Positions 61,970 through 64,000 of a DNA stretch of 64,000 bases are shown here, in pieces. The notes below the pieces were generated by a model. That model did not search any database and was not told the DNA's origin. It saw only the letters and a list, made by a program, of their open reading frames with translations. Source of the DNA: Bog-756 sp963828385 (lineage in GTDB: Bacteria > Actinomycetota > Acidimicrobiia > Acidimicrobiales > RAAP-2); assembly GCA_963828385.1 (NCBI GenBank), contig CAWHEF010000002.1, forward strand, positions 2,418,001 through 2,482,000. The letters run 5' to 3'. Each line of letters begins with the position of its first letter. The stretch's first letter is position 1. A program made the translations under genes and the position numbers.

Positions 61970-63868
61970 CTACCCTCGACCACGGCCGGTGGCCACCCGA
62001 CGCTTGTGAGCGGACGCCATCGTGGTCGTGGTCGTGGCGGGAGGAGGCGGGGGCGTCAGGGCCTTGACCACCAGCGATGCGAACGCCTGAGCACCCTGGG
62101 GGTCCAGGTGGATGCCGTCGGGCTCGAAGTACTGGGGATTGTTGCCGCTGGCGTCGTACCAGTCGACCATCGTGGCGTTCGGGTACGACTGGGCAACAGT
62201 GGCGATGGACTGGTTCACGGCCTGCTGCCACGGCCTGTCGACCCGGGTGTTGACGAGAACGATCCGTTGCATGGGACCGAACGAGTTCAGCAGGTTCACG
62301 AGCTGATCGGATGAGAAGTACCCGTTGGTGCCGAGCTCCAGGACGAGCCGGTTTCCGATATCCCCCGCCGACTTGAGCTGTGCCACCTGGTCCTGGACCT
62401 CGTAGAGCTGCTGGCCCACCTGGCCGTCGATGACGATGCCCGGCAGCATCTGTTGGAGGTAGGGCTGCACGTCGACCATGATCGAGTCGCCGATCGCCGT
62501 GACCCCTTGACCGGCGGGTGGCGCCGTCGTCGTGGTGGTGGACCCGGGAACGACCGGACCTGGCGGCGTAGTCGTGGTCGGAGGATCGTGGTGCACGGGG
62601 GGAAGGATGCTCCTCACCTCGGCTGAGGGGGGCGGCGGTCCGGAGACGATGCCGGAGAGTCCGAGGACGGCGATGACAAGCCCGACGGCCACCCCTCCGG
62701 TGACGACGAGCTGGCGGGGCCCGAACCTCACTGATGACCAGTCCCTCTGGCTCACCCGCTGCCAGACAGGGGCGAGTGCCCCGTGGCGCACCGGCTGCTC
62801 GATGAAGCGCCAGGACAGGGCCGAGATGACGAAGATGGCGACGATCTGGACGAGGGAGCGGAGATAGTTGGCCGGGGCATTCTGTGGAGTCGTGAAGATG
62901 ATGACCGGGAACTGCCACAGGTACATGCCGTACGAGCGCTCCCCCACCCAGCGCAGCGGCTCCACCCCGAGCCACGAACTGATTCGAGGACCCGGGTGGA
63001 CACAGATGGCGATGAGCAGCGCGGTGAACACCGACAACAGGACCATCCCGCCCTGGTAGATGAACGGATCGAACTCCCTCGTGAGGCCGTAGAGGGCGAA
63101 GATGCCGACCACCGAGAGAGCTCCCACCCCTTCGAGGATGCGCCGGGCCCCCTCCCCTATCGAGAAGAACGTCCGGTCCCGGGGCCAGACAAAGGCCAGT
63201 GCCGCCCCGATCAACAGGGCGAAAGCCCTGGTGTCGGTGCCGTCGTACACGCGTGTCGGGTCAGCGACCGGCGAGTAGAGGAGGGCCATCTCGATCGCCG
63301 AAGCCACCGCGAACACCACGATGCCGATGAGGATGATCCGCCTGTCCCTGATCCACCGGAGCGCAGCCAACAGGATGAGCGGCCAGAAAAGGTAGAACTG
63401 CTCCTCGACCGCCAGCGACCACAGATGGCCCAGCGGCGAGGGTGGACCGTACTGGGCGAAGTACGACACGTGGTGGAAGATGAACCACCAGTTGCTGAAG
63501 TAGAAGATGGACGGGAACAGGTCGCTCTGTACGTTGCCGAGCTGGCTCCGACCGAACAGCGTGGCCCAGACCACCACCACGAAGAGCATCACGAACAGCG
63601 CCGGCAGCAGGCGGCGAGCCCGGCGCAGCCAGAACCGCCCGAGATCGATTCCCGGGCTCTGCCGAGCCGTGCTCCGACGCCGATACTCGGCGACGAGGAG
63701 GTCGGTGATCAGGTAACCCGACAGGACGAAGAAGACCCCGACCCCGAGCAGACCGCCGCTGGCCCAACCCACGTTCAGGTGGTACGCGATGACGCCGAGG
63801 ACGGCCAAGGCCCTGATTCCGTCGAGGCCAGGGTTGTACTGACTGGTGCCTTCGACTGGCCTGGGCAT
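61970..63868 (-). CDS. Acyltransferase 3 with SGNH domain (OafA/OatA-like)
   Basis: An intact 632-residue membrane protein. Residues 10-375 are an acyltransferase-3 domain with ten or more helices and LDGIRALAVLGVIAYHLNVGW, FFVLSGYLITDLL, RRARRLLPALF and GHLWSLAVEEQFYLFWPLI. A Pro/Thr linker (about 415-455) leads to an extracytoplasmic SGNH hydrolase with AIGDSIMVDV (Ser), ELGTNG (Asn) and DGIHLDPQGAQAF (Asp-His). Such proteins move acetyl groups across the membrane and O-acetylate peptidoglycan or other surface sugars. It ends basic. Confidence 0.92.
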   Translation of the reverse strand: MPRPVEGTSQYNPGLDGIRALAVLGVIAYHLNVGWASGGLLGVGVFFVLSGYLITDLLVAEYRRRSTARQSPGIDLGRFWLRRARRLLPALFVMLFVVVVWATLFGRSQLGNVQSDLFPSIFYFSNWWFIFHHVSYFAQYGPPSPLGHLWSLAVEEQFYLFWPLILLAALRWIRDRRIILIGIVVFAVASAIEMALLYSPVADPTRVYDGTDTRAFALLIGAALAFVWPRDRTFFSIGEGARRILEGVGALSVVGIFALYGLTREFDPFIYQGGMVLLSVFTALLIAICVHPGPRISSWLGVEPLRWVGERSYGMYLWQFPVIIFTTPQNAPANYLRSLVQIVAIFVISALSWRFIEQPVRHGALAPVWQRVSQRDWSSVRFGPRQLVVTGGVAVGLVIAVLGLSGIVSGPPPPSAEVRSILPPVHHDPPTTTTPPGPVVPGSTTTTTAPPAGQGVTAIGDSIMVDVQPYLQQMLPGIVIDGQVGQQLYEVQDQVAQLKSAGDIGNRLVLELGTNGYFSSDQLVNLLNSFGPMQRIVLVNTRVDRPWQQAVNQSIATVAQSYPNATMVDWYDASGNNPQYFEPDGIHLDPQGAQAFASLVVKALTPPPPPATTTTTMASAHKRRVATGRGRG

Positions 63869-64000
63869 AGCTCACAGGATCGGCCGAGCGGGAGCGTCAC
63901 CCGCCCGGCCACGCCTCATCCTCTTCTCACGACTCGACATGGCGGCCGTTCGGCCACGGTCAGATTGTGGCAGCAACCGACGCCGGCCGGACGGACCTAG
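63869..64000. other. Terminal spacer
   Basis: The last 132 bp upstream of the acyltransferase start contain no recognisable gene or promoter. Confidence 0.4.

Overview
The window is 64 kb of very GC-rich DNA from a bacterium that looks like an actinobacterium. The reasons are the block argS-lysA-hom-thrC-rho-rpmE-prfA-prmC-sua5, two genes of the mycothiol-dependent maleylpyruvate isomerase fold, an N-rich Rho insert, a RipA-like NlpC/P60 protein, many acyl-CoA enzymes and KstR-type operators. A deep actinobacterial lineage such as Acidimicrobiia is my guess; there is no rRNA here to settle it.

Layout. 0-11 kb: a partial metallo-beta-lactamase-fold protein, an epoxide hydrolase, a DUF3089 lipoprotein, mutY, and a set of MaoC hydratase, long acyl-CoA dehydrogenase and malyl-CoA-lyase-like protein that fits three successive steps of the ethylmalonyl-CoA pathway. 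Then come a DUF885 peptidase-like protein and a dienelactone hydrolase. 11-15.5 kb: a secreted NlpC/P60 hydrolase, an SDR, a divergent Lgt and an enoyl-CoA hydratase-like protein. 15.5-23.3 kb: two acyl-CoA degradation operons (SDR, DUF35, thiolase; and thiolase, enoyl-CoA hydratase, thioesterase) plus a fadD, with two KstR-like palindromes at their promoters. 23.4-28 kb: FMN reductase, a membrane protein, a secreted Ig-like protein and a GYD protein. 28-33.6 kb: an acyl-CoA dehydrogenase and leuB-ilvE-cimA (isoleucine through citramalate). 33.7-44.5 kb: housekeeping translation and aspartate-family genes. At 44.7 kb lies tRNA-Arg(CCG).

44.9-59 kb looks like an accessory region: an alkyl sulfatase and a SulP permease separated by decayed integrase and transposase DNA, IS630 debris, then small regulator-enzyme pairs (ArsR with two SRPBCC proteins, HxlR with a RibD/DHFR-like reductase, MerR with a cupin and a VOC protein, an ECF41-like sigma factor with an epimerase). 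59-64 kb carries a Pmp3 peptide, a PAP2 phosphatase, an HPP-cupin protein and an OafA-like acyltransferase.

Many genes in 0.4-7 kb and 15.5-21.4 kb, and prfA, read in two or more frames without internal stops. Because essential prfA is affected and most single-break genes have exactly one surplus base, I treat these as consensus indels rather than true pseudogenes. Coordinates of such genes are outer limits of the coding region.
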